64,000 nt of DNA from Heterobilharzia americana (GCA_944470555.2 OX104130.1:64113160-64177159); one strand, 5' to 3'; shown: positions 1 to 11,216, counted from the stretch's first letter. Numbers and translations: made by a program. The notes: a model not told the origin generated them from the letters alone.

Positions 1-200
1 GGGTAAACACGGAAGGTTGGGCATACGGCTAGCAACCCTACACCGGAAAACAAATCTAACCACTAAACAAACTACAAAGCACAAACAAAATATATAAAAT
101 AATAACAAACTTATTCCCCACTGGAATCGGAGAGGCGAAATTACACCAGCTGGTGAAAGCCTTCGGCAAGCCGATTGGCCGATGTGTCTCCTCTCACTCG

Positions 201-1075
201 ATGAACGCAAAAGTAAACGTGTGGATATGGAATGTCCACACCATGTATGAACCTAGCAAGGCAGTCCAGATTGCAAACGAGATGAGAAGATATAACATAG
301 AAGTGCTTGGAATATGCCAGGAATCTGCAGATGGAATGGAAGTGGACTCTCCAAACTCTCAACTGCACAATCGATAGTCTACTCCGATATTGTCAACCAG
401 ACGACAACCACGAGCACACTGAGTCTTCGAGTGGCTATCATGATATCCCCTCTCAACAGCATCGAAGGCTGTCATGCAGTGGGAACCAATCTCCTCCTCC
501 AGGATCATGACAGCAAGCTTCAACTCAAAAGGAAGGAAGGGAGGAAGAAAGGAAGGTGACAATCATTCAGTGCTACGCTACACTACGCTAGGCTACGCTA
601 CGCACCTACAAATAATGCAGAGCAAGAGAAGAAGGAGGAATTCCACAGACAACTGCAATCAACACTGGACAAGACCCCACCTCAGTTGGCGATATCAAAA
701 TTGTAATGTGTGGGGTGACATGAATGCCAGCCGAACTGGGAGCAGACAACACAGGAAGAGAAGTAAGCATGCGTCGAGAAGCGCTCAGTGAAATGATGAG
801 TGAGAATGGAGAACTGTTTGCAGATTTGTGCACATTCAACGATTTGGTGATTGGAGTCAGGCAGTGTGTTCAAACACAAGGATATCCACAAAGCGAGCGA
901 CATGGATTTGATCTCACCAGACACCGGGACACACTAAAAATCAGATCGACTTCATCTCAGTGTGAAGAAAGTGGAGACACAGTCAGCCCACTTGACACAA
1001 GGTCAAGAAGAGGAGGGGATGTAAGCTCACACCACTCACTATCCAGTGCAAGGAACCTACCTTCCAAATCAAGTT
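201..1075 (+). pseudogene. Apurinic-type endonuclease domain of RTE copy A, frameshifted
   Basis: The reading frame starts convincingly at ATG 201 (MNAKVNVWIWNVHTMYEPSK) and matches the start in copy B (MKVKVRIETWNVRIMYEPRK). The conserved endonuclease pieces then appear in different frames: IEVLGICQES, then WNGSGLSKL (frame change near 320), RIMTASFNSKGRK near 500, the CYAP-type strand near 570-605 destroyed by a pentanucleotide expansion, GDMNA near 718, and DVSSHHSLS near 1020-1050, where the catalytic SDHH motif reads SSHH. The SDHH aspartate is lost, so the domain would be dead even if the frame were restored. In such elements this domain nicks target DNA to prime reverse transcription. 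Confidence 0.75.
570..608 (+). repeat. CTACG pentanucleotide expansion inside the endonuclease frame
   Basis: Several imperfect CTACG(C) units occur in a row exactly where the undamaged element would encode the conserved Cys-Tyr-Ala-Pro segment. Copy B at 43093-43113 has a single unit-like stretch at this place. The tract breaks the reading frame in copy A. Confidence 0.6.
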
Positions 1076-1630
1076 GAAAGCCTTCAAGGAGGTTAGTGAT
1101 GGGCCACAGTTCAAGTTGAACACCCGCTGAGAACACAAACTGCACTGAAGGACGAAACTACAAAGGAAATCTTCACGTCAGTCAATCATCAAGATAAAAT
1201 GGGAGATATCGAGCAACATCCGTGAAGAAACGTGTGTGTATGAGCACTGGAAGTCTTTGAAATCTGTGTGGAAAGAAACCTGCATAACTGTATTGGAAGG
1301 GAGGAAGAAAGAAGATAGGATAAGGAATGGTTCTCGATGGACACATGGAAGCTGATGTGTGAGGGAGAGGAGGATGGTGGAGCAGAAGATGAACCAATGC
1401 AAGGATGCACAACGACGAGAAGAGGAACTGAGTACAATGTGTAGAACACTAGACTGGGCAAAGAAGTGAAGGAGATTGCACGGAAAGACCAAAGACACTT
1501 CTACGACACATTGGCAAGTGAAGCAGAACAGGCTGTTGGCTGTTAGGAGTGATAGACACCTGACAACATCACATCAAATAACTAGGTTACTTACTATCCT
1601 GTAGATGAGAGATCAACGCAGAAGAAACCG

Positions 1631-3200
1631 ATGAAAGATGATGACGGAAATTTAATTACGAGTGAAGAGAAAGAGAGGAAAGGATGGATCGACCACTTGA
1701 AGAAGCTCTTGAATCGAACACCACCACCTGCACTTCGGCCAGAAATACCACCTGCAGCCACTAAACTACAAGTGGACGCATGCCCTCCGACGAAAGTCGA
1801 AGTCGTGAACGCTATAAAGCTACTGAAACGCGGAGAAGCAGCAGGACCAGTTGGAATCCCGCCAGAAGAAGCACAGAGAACAGACGGAGATACAACAGCG
1901 GACATGCTCACACTACACCACTATTGCAGAAGGTGTGGAAGTAAGGGAAGGTACCTGCAGATTGGAAAACGGGTAACCTTGTCAAACTGTGGAAGAAGGG
2001 AGACCTCAGTGTTTGCAAGAATTGATGGGGAATCACTCTCCTGTCCACCCCAAGCAAAATATTAGGCCGGATCATCCTGGGGAGGCTAAAGGATGCGCTA
2101 GATTCAAAACTACGACCGGAACAGGCAGGCTTCAGGAAGTACAAATCGTGTGCGGACCAAATTGCAACGCTTCGCTACACACCATCATAGAACAGAGTAT
2201 AGAATGGCGGTCAGTCAACTCTCTACCTCAACTTTATCGACGTTGAGGAGGCCTTTGACAGTGTCGACAGAGAGCTTATTTGGAAACTGCTTCAATACTA
2301 TGGAATACCGCAAACCTTTATCAGCCTCATTCAACAATTATATGAAGACGTCACACACCAAGTAATTCACAGTGGGAAGCTCAGTGATGATTTTGCAGTG
2401 AAGACAGGAGTGAAACAAGGTTGCCACCTACTATCACCGATGATCTTCCTGATTGTGGTCGACTGGATCATGCAGCAAACAGTGGGGAGCGAGAGGAGGG
2501 GGATACGCTGAACAGCGGAAAAGAACCTAGAAGATTTGGATTTCGCGGATGACTTGTATCTTATGTCACACAAACTTGAAGATCTACAGGCAAAAACTAA
2601 CAAGTTGGCAGAAAAAGCAGCGAAGACGGGATATGCTCCAGGTGAACGTAGAGAAGGCAGAGGTGATGAAGATACCCAACCAGCAACAAGCACCAGTCAC
2701 CATCAATGGGGAAACTTGAAGGAATTAGCCTCTTTCACCTATCTAGGCAGCACTGTTTCAACTACAGGTGGCACAAACGAGGATGACAAAGTCAGCCAGG
2801 ATAGGAAAAGCAAGAGGGGCGTTCATTAGCCTGAAACCAGTGTGGAGATCTTACGCACTCCACTCAGCATAAAGCGTCAACGAGATCCAGATTTTCAACT
2901 CCAACGTCAAGTCAGTGCTTCTGTATGGTTCAGAGACTTGGCCGGTTAAGAAAGGCGTTTCCAATAAACTACAGATATTCATCAACAACTGCCTACGCTG
3001 GCTCGATACTGAAGATCAGAGGGATGTCCAGAAGGAATAAGTAACAAGAAACTCTGAGAACGAACCAACCAAGAACCTATCACCCAACAAATATGCAGGA
3101 GGAAGTGGAGATGGATTCTGCATACACTGAGAAGGCCGACTGGGGACATCACGCGTCAGGCCAGTCACTCGAGTGGAACCCAAATGGGGAGCAATGAGTT
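1631..3200 (+). pseudogene. Reverse transcriptase and C-terminal region of RTE copy A, frameshifted
   Basis: The frame from 1631 encodes the linker (PPTKVEVVNAIKLLK), then the fingers drop out of frame near 1860-2050. RT motif A is visible at about 2232-2268 (LNFIDVEEAFDSVDRE), motif B near 2410-2440 (GVKQGCHLLSPM, with an extra His codon compared with QGCLLSP), and the catalytic FADD at about 2543-2555. A C-terminal region follows: LKELASFTYLGSTVSTTGGT near 2715-2775 and VKSVLLYGSETW near 2910-2945. Stops lie at 2509-2511 and elsewhere. This domain copies the element RNA into DNA at the nicked target; this copy cannot make a full protein. Confidence 0.8.
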
Positions 3201-3286
3201 GGGCGTCCGAGGCGAGGGTGACATGGAGGAGATCGTGCCCTATGTTCCACTAGGAACCCAAAGGACTAATAATTATAATAATAAAT

Positions 3287-3992
3287 CAGTACAGCAACTT
3301 AACTATGGGATAAAAATCGTGTAGCATTTTATTTTACTAGATCCCGAACAATTAATGTGTGAAGTGACTAACAGACGTAGAGATTATCAGTAAAGACTAA
3401 ATTCAGATGAAAATTTTAAAAATTTCACGCAGAAAACTATGGCAAGCGGAATGGAATAGCCAGTCTTCACCTCTGATAGGGAGTAAATATTCATCAACCT
3501 CTCTCTTAATGAAGATAATCGAGCTGAAATCATTACAAACAGACTTCAACTTTTATAAAAGATGTTGCCTACAGCGCTTCTGACACTGATGTTCTTCAGT
3601 GGACGCATCTTTTCACTACGTCTGAAAGATTGGATCTCCTATATATACATCTCAATGTGCATCTGTGAAACCAACTACTCCAGTAGAGTCAGCAACTTAG
3701 GGAAAATTACGAGGATCCCTTCACAACGGGCGAAAGAATATCGATCTAAATGGCTTGCAGAAGGACAGTCCAGTACCACCTAACTGACACTATCCACAAT
3801 GTTGAGATTAAGTCTACTTTCTCGATAATCCATAAGATACCAAGTCAAATGGGACAAGCAGTAAATGTTCTTCAGACTTAAGGCTAATGCAGTAAAAATC
3901 ATGAAACCTGGGCTGTATATGAAAACAAGTCAAGCATTCTCTTATTATTCCTTAGCCATCTGCAAAGAAAGAATCTAAGGAAACCAGGTAAA
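3287..3992. other. AT-rich spacer, no gene recognised
   Basis: A 73-codon open frame at 3562-3783 has no recognisable domain, no convincing splice sites and no match to neighbouring elements. I see nothing else here. Confidence 0.5.
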
Positions 3993-4178
3993 TAACAAGT
4001 TAAATAATATAAGTGAAAAACTTGGGCACTGTGGTAGAATGTAGTTCCATATTAGATTTGTTTATTTGATATAAAGCGCACAGTGATACAGTATTATTTA
4101 CTTGATCAAGTAAATAATACTGTATCACTGTGCGCTTTATATCAAATAAACAAATCTAATATGGAACAAGTTAAATAA
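3993..4178 (+). mobile_element. Short fold-back mobile element, copy 1, with 14 bp target-site duplication
   Basis: The unit 4007-4164 is flanked by perfect 14 bp direct repeats AACAAGTTAAATAA at 3993-4006 and 4165-4178. It begins TATAAGTGAAAAACTTGGGC and ends CTAATATGG. Its distal part is a perfect palindrome. A second copy in inverted orientation (5309-5469) shares both ends and has its own duplication, so this is a transposed unit. It encodes no protein. The two duplications differ in length (14 and 11 bp), which fits target-primed reverse transcription better than a cut-and-paste transposase with a fixed stagger. No A box, B box or hammerhead core was recognised in it. The family name is unknown to me. 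Confidence 0.75.
4044..4167. repeat. Perfect 124 bp palindrome (62 bp arms, no spacer)
   Basis: The sequence reads identically on both strands from 4044 to 4167, with its centre between 4105 and 4106 in CTTGATCAAG. Extending one base each way breaks the symmetry. A spacerless palindrome this long can extrude as a cruciform and is usually unstable, so it is either recent or an assembly or copying product. Confidence 0.9.
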
Positions 4179-5297
4179 CTCATCCTTAATAATCTAATTT
4201 GGCGTTTTTTCGTTGTTGCTTTTGTTATTGTTTGTTTGTTTTCTCCGCCTTAATGAACATTCGTAAAATTTTTACATTTCTAATTTTCATTCGACCCAAT
4301 ATACCATAGTTACTGACAGCCAGTTATGATTTTCAGCATAATGGTTACGTTAATTGTGACTAATAATCCATATACCTCTTATTCATTTTATACATTAATT
4401 ATTCGAGACCTTGTGAAATAAACATTTGTAGGATTTTTATCCCATAATTAGTTTAACGTACAGATAGTTGTCCAAAAATTCACGTAGCCACTCAGTGTGA
4501 TTGTTTCTCAGTGTAAAATATTGTATTTCAAGGTAGGGCGTGATGAAACTTTATTCACTCAAACTCCTGTCTTTTATAACGTAATTGTTAGAAAGAGGTA
4601 ATCTTTATCATATGCTTAAGCTTATATTTCATTCACTGTCCAATATCAAGATATACTTCAATAGCTATCACTGTGGATATGCAAAATGGCTTAGGGAATA
4701 GTTTCTTTTCAATGTTGAACTCATTAAATGGGTACTAAGTTGTTCAAATGAGATTCCTGTACCGCCTGTCCATGAAAGCGAGACAAAAGATCCACATTCA
4801 TGCTTTTTTCGATAGCAGTCCCGACATCAGCTTGTAGAATACTTAAGAGTTATTCAACGATACTAGTTGATCAGAGTTCCTTGTTAATATAGATGAAATT
4901 TCAAGTATAACTTCGGTTTACAGTAAAATAAGACTATCATATTTTATTATTATTGAATTACTTAGCTTGTTGTAATTATAATGTATTTGCTAGTTAAACA
5001 GCCTCTCTACAGCTAATTTGGTTATTCATACATCCGTAAAGAGTAATTTTGTGGCCAGATAAATAATATTTTTAAAAATTCTCCTCAACATCATACATAA
5101 CTTCTGATGACATTATACTCAGTAAGCAAAGATAACAGAAATTTAGTTCTTAAATGATACAGCGACTACACTATAAATTTACTAAAATTAGACATGTATT
5201 GAACTGAAGGGAGTTTTTTTAAAAATTTCGTTCTTCTTTTAATCAGTCTTATTTACAGATAAGTTAAGCTGCTTTCAATTTGTAAATTGAAAAAACT
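4179..5297. other. AT-rich spacer between two fold-back elements
   Basis: No coding region, RNA gene or recognisable repeat was seen. Small homopolymer runs only. Confidence 0.5.
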
Positions 5298-5480
5298 AAA
5301 TATGCTTAATTCCATATTAGATCTGTTTATTTGATATGATTATGAGCAATAATTTATGCTCGAAACGTAATCAAGTAAATAATACTGTATCACTGTACGC
5401 TTTATATCAAATAAACAAATCTAATATGAAATTACATTCTACCACAGTGCCCAAGTTTTTCACTTATACAAATATGCTTA
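5298..5480 (-). mobile_element. Short fold-back mobile element, copy 2, with 11 bp target-site duplication
   Basis: Inverted relative to copy 1. Direct repeats AAATATGCTTA occur at 5298-5308 and 5470-5480. Read on the minus strand it has the same start (TATAAGTGAAAAACTTGGGC) and the same end (CTAATATGG) as copy 1. The arms (about 5312-5338 and 5407-5432) pair with two mismatches and enclose a loop that contains a small inner inverted repeat (GAGCATAAATTATTGCTC on the minus strand). In copy 1 this loop is replaced by an exact complement of the proximal arm. Confidence 0.75.
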
Positions 5481-5935
5481 AGTCAAAAAACAGCATTTTA
5501 ATGGAAATAATGCACTAAGTGAAGAAAGACAGGCTTTTAATTATTAGTTTATAAGTGACCAACTTACAGATTTTGTGCAAGACATGAAACCAAAACCATG
5601 AATACTTATTTTCTGGAACAATGTTTAGTCCTATAGTTCATTTACATTTACATCTGTGAGTTATTTGACTTATTTAAATAGTATCATGTATCATTAACTT
5701 ACCGCTTTCAAAAACCTAAATGAAACTTGTTACCTATAAAGTGAAAAGTGAAATAAGTCACTACTTGACATATTAACAAGACCATTACTTCATGAAGAGT
5801 TTTGAGAAATAGTAACCTTCAGGAAGCCTGATGATGGTTACACTAAACTGAACTGAAAGGTCTGAGTTGGCGTATGAACTTCTGAAACGACAACACTGAT
5901 ACCCCCTTCAAGTTTCATCCTGATATTATTCATTT
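5481..5935. other. AT-rich spacer, no gene recognised
   Basis: No coding or RNA feature could be supported. Confidence 0.5.
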
Positions 5936-6025
5936 GGTGGTGGGCACATCATCACTCATTGGGATGCAGACGTATCTGTTTGGTTAATCAGAATGTGACT
6001 GAACGCATGTCCTGGATTCTAATAC
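5936..6025 (+). repeat. Degenerate Sm-alpha-like repeat with remnant of a hammerhead ribozyme
   Basis: The stretch has the order seen in the schistosome Sm-alpha family: a TGGGCACATC..CACTCATTGGGA..GCAG segment, then a 49-nt segment (5971-6019) that aligns without gaps to the Sm-alpha hammerhead as I remember it, ending GCATGTCCTGGATTC. The cleavage triplet GTC and the 3' strand of stem I (CTGGAT) are kept, but the core CUGANGA reads TTTGGTT and GAAA reads TGAA. The ribozyme is dead. It shares its order with the better-preserved copy at 61890-61995. Confidence 0.6.
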
Positions 6026-8959
6026 AAGATACTAAGCAAATAATATGAATCCCAAACTTCAGTCAAGAAATCGTGGATAAGTTATGACGAGATGGTCAAG
6101 GGGATTCTGACCATAGTCATTAACTCAATATTGTTTTCTGTAAGTAAACACAGTTTAGTGTTTCAGGTTGCAGTCGAAGCAACAATTTTTATTTTCCAAT
6201 TCAAAAATTAGCTAGAACCATAATCAAAGCCTAGTAAGTAAGATAAAAGTACAGACATAAGTTCCCTTATTTTTGAGCATATCGACTATCTTATCAACAA
6301 GAACAACACAGCTCGAAATAAATGTGGTTGTGGCTGTGATGAATCAGTTTCCTTCGCAATTTAAAAGAGAAAGAACGATAATAAGTGGACCAGTTTTGAA
6401 AAAACATTTTCAAAGAATATTTTTGCATGATCTCAGCAATAGACAAAAGATAGTTACATAAGTAAATCTTACACCAGAGAAGACAGTTTTAAATGTGCAG
6501 CGTCAGACTTTTTCTTTCAAATATATTTCTGAAAACTCGTTGAATACTGATACAATTATCTAGCCCAATTTAACGCTCATAACTGCTGCTATGGCTTCCA
6601 TGAATACATTAGACGTACCTTTCTTGAAGCCATTACAACCCGAACAGTGTAGAGTCTGTATGACTAACTAAAATAAGCATACTTAAAATTTTGTTGACAG
6701 ATGGTTTGACTGAGCACAACTTTGTAGCTTAAGATGAAAGCTAATACCTGTCCTTGCTCAATCGGTTGACAAATACATCGATACACACCAAGTATCATTT
6801 AAAACCAAATTTACTTCAACAGCTTAAATTTTAAACCGTCAGTGTTTTGGAATAGTTATGGCTTGTTATTATCTGCATATTGTTACTAAAATCTTCAGGG
6901 CTGATGTATGATAGTCCAGGCAGGTTACAAAACTAATTCTATTAGGGACTGCAAACATGTTTAGAACAAAACTGCTGCTACCTATTTGATATGCATGAGA
7001 TATGAGAACTTATAGACTGAAATTTATCCATGATATACCAAAAAGTATCCCACTACATAACAAGTAAACTGGTAATTTATGTCAAGCCAAACTAGGAAAT
7101 TTCGTTGTTTTAACCGTGCGTTCCGCTTCACTGTAAGTACCACCTTTTGTAAATGATAATTATCTCCTTTCAAAACTACAACTTTGGGGATTTTTAGATT
7201 TTTGATAAGGCCACAAAGTGTTTTATATACTTTGTACTTCCAGAAATTTTACTACTTCAAACTCTTCCTTTGAAAATAACTACAGTAGCCACTAAAAAAT
7301 AATAGAGACAAAGTGATCACCATCAGAACAACTGTCATTATATTTCAAAAGTTCATTCAGCTGTGAGCAATACGTTGAATTCGAATAAAACTTCAGCAGT
7401 GAATAACGATTTTGTTTGTGTTTTGTATATAGCAACAACTTTTGAAGCTACTTCAGAGTATGATGCGTTTAGTTATAATACGATATCATGTGTAGAAAAT
7501 AATTTGAATTGAAAACTAAATTTCACACTGTGTTTAAAAAATGCTATCATATTTAGTTGCTCAGCATCTGATAGCAGCTGTAGTGTGATACAAACATTAA
7601 TATCTCCAATTTTACTGATCTTAAGATGTCTAATACAAACGAAGGAAGATGTGAATGAATAGTAGCACCTGGAAGTTTATTTTTGGTCAGTGTCTGAAAA
7701 CACAGGTCAGAAATACTGAAAGAAATGAAAACAGAAGTTGAGCAAGTGTCAACCGTCTATCATTTCATCCCACAGAAGTAAAGTGAATTCTCCAGTATGA
7801 AGCAAATTAAGGGAGAGTAGTAATTTCTGAATAAGTTGATCATTGTCAAAAACATTTGCCTTTCAATAAATGTTTACAAGGTCTAAATCACGGTCTACAT
7901 TTGTTGACATGGTGAACAAGTTTATATCACCAGCTCCCGTGAAAGCCTATCATGAACTGCAAAGCGAGGTAACCACATAGTTTTCATGTAATAAATGTGT
8001 GTGCATTGGTCAAATGTTCTTCTTCATCTGTGTTTTACCGATCCACATTTCTAGTTTTTAAGCACAACTTGGATCTTTTCGTCAAGATTTGCTATGACAA
8101 TGTAGGAATACTTGGAGACTATTAGGCAAATATTTTCCCACACTTGAGAAAAAGAAATTCACCACACTAGACATGACCAATCTCCTCGTCAACATTCAAG
8201 TCTATTACAGAATTACTGAGGGATGGCAGAAGATGTGCTTCATAGATTCATACATTCGTGTTTATAGAGATCGATTAAAAGTTATATAATCTAAAAACTT
8301 TGCTAGGCAAAATTTGTTGTATGCCGAGGATTGTGCTTTTGACCGCTTTAATTTAATATTATTCAACCTTCAAAGTAATAGAACCATAGTAAATGAAAAA
8401 ATTAAAATCATCGTTTCTTTTTGAGCAAGTGTGCGCAAGTGATAAAGATCATGTATTTGAAAAAAAAATGTTTGCAATTCCGAAAGTGTATAAAAACATT
8501 TGCAAACAGTGATACCTCTGATAACTGGAAAAAATTGATTTGCACATCCTCCAATAACTGTCAGACTTGAACATTTAATTTGGATGATATTCGTAACTTA
8601 AAGCTTTCACATTGTTAGCATTGTCAGCAAGTATCCTGAACGGAATGATGATAAGTTAAAAGCTGTTGGTTTAAACTGTCGAATTCTGCAATTTTTTTGA
8701 GCCAATGAGTTTGCACCTGTTCCTGACTAGGATGATTGCAACAGATGTTGTGTAAATCAACCTACCGTTTGCACTTATACTAGGTACTAGCTTAAGTTAA
8801 ATAAGATTTAAAAGGAATGCGACTTCAAAGACCGAAATATGATACCGATCAATAATGTATGATTTCTGTTCTGAGATGTGTAAGTGGCTTCAGTCTGGTT
8901 TGTGATACTTTGCTTGAAGTTATGCCTTGTTAATTCTGTTCGTACCTGAAATTATTTGA
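6026..8959. other. Long AT-rich intergenic or intronic stretch
   Basis: A 62-codon frame at 6273-6461 shows no domain and no convincing splice signals. I recognise no RNA gene or repeat family in this stretch. Confidence 0.45.
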
Positions 8960-9109
8960 ATGGGATCGGCAGCAGCATCCATCCGTCTTGTAAATTTAAT
9001 TCTGCTTATTTTGATATCATTGTCTATACTAATTTTCGCTGCACAATGTAATCCTGCACAAAGACTAGAACAACCAGATTCATATGTGGACTTTCAATTT
9101 TGTGTCCAG
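8960..9109 (+). CDS. Possible first coding exon: hydrophobic N-terminus of a membrane or secreted protein
   Basis: ATG 8960 opens a 50-codon frame that ends at a consensus donor CAG/GTATAT (GT at 9110). If not spliced, the frame stops four codons later. The protein starts MGSAAASIRL, then a strongly hydrophobic run (LVNLILLILISLSILIF, residues 10-26), then AAQCNPAQRL and a hydrophilic stretch with two cysteines (residues 30 and 48). This looks like a signal anchor or signal peptide with a possible cleavage after AAQ. A first exon of a membrane protein or of a secreted micro-exon gene product would fit. I do not recognise the family, and no downstream exon could be joined with confidence; a hydrophobic frame at 11323-11541 is one possibility, lying beyond RTE copy D. 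Confidence 0.35.
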
Positions 9110-10012
9110 GTATATGCTGTTTAATTGAACAATTATTGTCATGTTCAAACACTATGCGAATCTCAAAAGTGTGTGGACCGTATTCATCTTAAAATCAAAA
9201 ATGAAATCATAGACGAGAATACTTTTATCTAATCTGCGTGTTAAGCCAACAGTTTTGAATGCAGAGGGTAAATGATGAAGCAGAGTAGATGAACTTACTT
9301 TTATACAATTCATTTCTCGCAGATTAGCTGAAGTTTTGACCACTTTTATTAAGTAAGGTCAATCACGAACTTATAATATTCACGAGGTTGCAAGAAGTAA
9401 ACAGTAAATAAAGTGATGAAGTGATTTGACGCTATTTTTGTCGTTTAAAAATTATCATTAACTCTGAAACATGAAATATTACGTTTTGATTTATAGACTA
9501 TTGCAAACCAATCTTCTAAAATGTGTCCACCGTCGTAATATAAAGTAACCGACTATTCTGCATTCATGTTGACTGAGCACTGTTGGAAGCTGTAGGCGTT
9601 ATCATTGCTTTATACGTCTTTGAACTAAACAAAAGAAAATAAACTATGTATCTTGCAAAAAAGGATCAACACTGCAAGTTTAGCTTCATCTACGGCAGTT
9701 CATTAAAGCTAACAAGTAATGCATGCGAAATAGATAAGAATGATCAAGAAATTTACATTGTAAAAACCCGGCCTATTTCAATAGTTCCTTGAGAAATGTT
9801 AAAATGAGTTAAATGCCAAGCACAAGAACCAAGCAGTTTCAGGTGTATACAGGATAGTCCTAAGTTGGCCGACTACAGATTTTTACTCTTCATTTCCTTA
9901 GCTCACTGGCCCTGTGGCTAAACAAACTCAGTTCACAAACCGAATTGCCTCTGATACTAGATATGCCTGTACTTGTTATTTTCTACAAATTATTAGGTTC
10001 CTGATATTTGTT
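9110..10012. other. AT-rich stretch, possible intron of the preceding exon
   Basis: A 63-codon minus-strand frame (9152-9343) has no recognisable domain. Nothing else supported. Confidence 0.4.
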
Positions 10013-11216
10013 TATATAACTGTCCTTTGAGTTCCTAGTGGAATATAGGGATTCAGCAGCACGTCACCATTTCACTCTCCACTTCTCTATAGTCTTTCGA
10101 AACTGGCTCTATGACTGCCGACAACATTCCATTTCTTCCTCACACAACCTCTACTATATCAACCTCACCTCAGACACCCAAATCGTCGTTTCCCAAGTGA
10201 GTTACACTCGACGGGCTGGCCTGGCCTGGCCTTCCATATGATGTATCAAATCGGTCTTCTCAGAGTATGCACAATCCAATCCATCTCCACTTCATTCTGC
10301 ATATTTGCTGGCCAATGTGTTCTCGCTTAGTTCGTTGCCAGACACAGTTTTTGATGTCATGTATGTCCGTAGTCTGTAGGAAATGCCTTTCGTGACGTCT
10401 CAAGTCTCTCAACCATCACATAGAAGTACAGACTTGGCTGACATTAGTGTCAAAAATCCCCATCTGGTTCACGCCTCACGTTGAGTGGAGTGTGGTGGAG
10501 TAAATCTCCACACTGATTTCAGGTTGATGAAGGCCTGCCATGCTGTCTCTCCGATTCTGACTTTGGCGTGCTCATTTGTGCCTGTGCCGCCTGTAGTTGA
10601 AATGATGCTGCCTAGGTAGGTAGGTAGGTAGGTAGGTAGGTAGGTAAAGGAGATAACTTTCTTCAGATTTCTCCCCTTCATGGAGGATGGTGCCTCTTTT
10701 TGTTATTGTCGTTGTTGTTGGTTTGGTATCTTCATCACGTCTATCTCCTCTACATTCGCTTGAAGTCTCCTCTTCACTTCCCTGCCTCTTCTGTCAATCT
10801 GATGGATTCTGCCTGTATATCTTCGAGTTTGTGTGACGTTCAGACATGAATCATGATTGGTGAAATCCAAATCTTCTTAAGTCCTTTCATCAGTCAAATA
10901 ACGTATGCTCCTCTTCTCGCTCCTCACAGTGTGTTGGATGATCTAGGCGACCATAATCAGGAAGATCGCTGGTGATAGTAGGCAGCAACCTTGTCTTACT
11001 CCTGTCTTCACTTCAAAGACATCGCTTAATATTTATGCTTAGTGTGGAGAAGAGCATGATTCCTCGTCATTTTTTTGCAAAGTCTTACGGCATCCTTCTT
11101 TTGAACTTTGACAGGGTAGCTTTTCTTTGAATAATAGCCAGGTACCTTTCCTTCCTTCCTCTCGAACCCTCTGCAATAGTGGTGTGAGCATGTCCGCTGT
11201 TGTCTCTGTGTCTGTT
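10013..11216 (-). mobile_element. RTE-like element copy D, 5' truncated, internally deleted
   Basis: The 3' end on the minus strand is at the left edge (complement of the TTCCACTAGGAAC motif at 10030-10044). Matches continue to 11216, corresponding to about base 1870 of copy A. Compared with copy C it lacks the segment equivalent to C 20758-21081, which contains RT motif A; the junction reads AAAGACATCGCTTAATATT at about 11015-11033. The catalytic FADD is replaced by a sequence reading Phe-Thr-Asn-His-Asp (10865-10880). It therefore cannot have moved itself after these changes. It shares deletion, tetranucleotide tract and many substitutions with copy E. Confidence 0.8.
10613..10646. repeat. 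(TAGG)n microsatellite, about 8.5 units
   Basis: A pure tetranucleotide tract inside copy D, at the position where copies A and C have the non-repetitive codons for Thr-Tyr-Leu-Gly (CACCTATCTAGG in A, 2745-2756). On the coding strand it reads as CCTA units, giving a Leu-Pro-Thr-Tyr repeat. Confidence 0.95.

Larger units (their letters stand above)
1..3286 (+). mobile_element. RTE-like non-LTR retrotransposon, copy A, nearly full length, broken
   Basis: The window opens at or very near the 5' end of this copy: its leader matches the leader of copy B at 42533. An apurinic-type endonuclease region (about 201-1075) is followed by a linker, a reverse transcriptase (about 1631-2640) and a C-terminal region (to about 3200). 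It ends in the motif TTCCACTAGGAACCC and a short AATAAT-type tail, as in copies B and C. RTE elements normally end in a simple-repeat tail and are often 5' truncated; this one is not. Many frameshifts and stops make it non-functional. Relative to B it lacks about 110 bp just before the terminal motif (junction near 3238). The clade assignment to RTE rests on domain order and tail type; the family name was not checked. Confidence 0.85.

Noticed and set aside
1178..1498. Minus-strand frames of 76-106 codons within copy A
   Set aside because: Antisense shadows of the element's linker region, matching those in copy B.
9300..9328. 29-nt minus-strand micro-exon candidate (CTTCAG ... GTAAGT)
   Set aside because: Weak acceptor without a pyrimidine tract and length not a multiple of three; likely chance.
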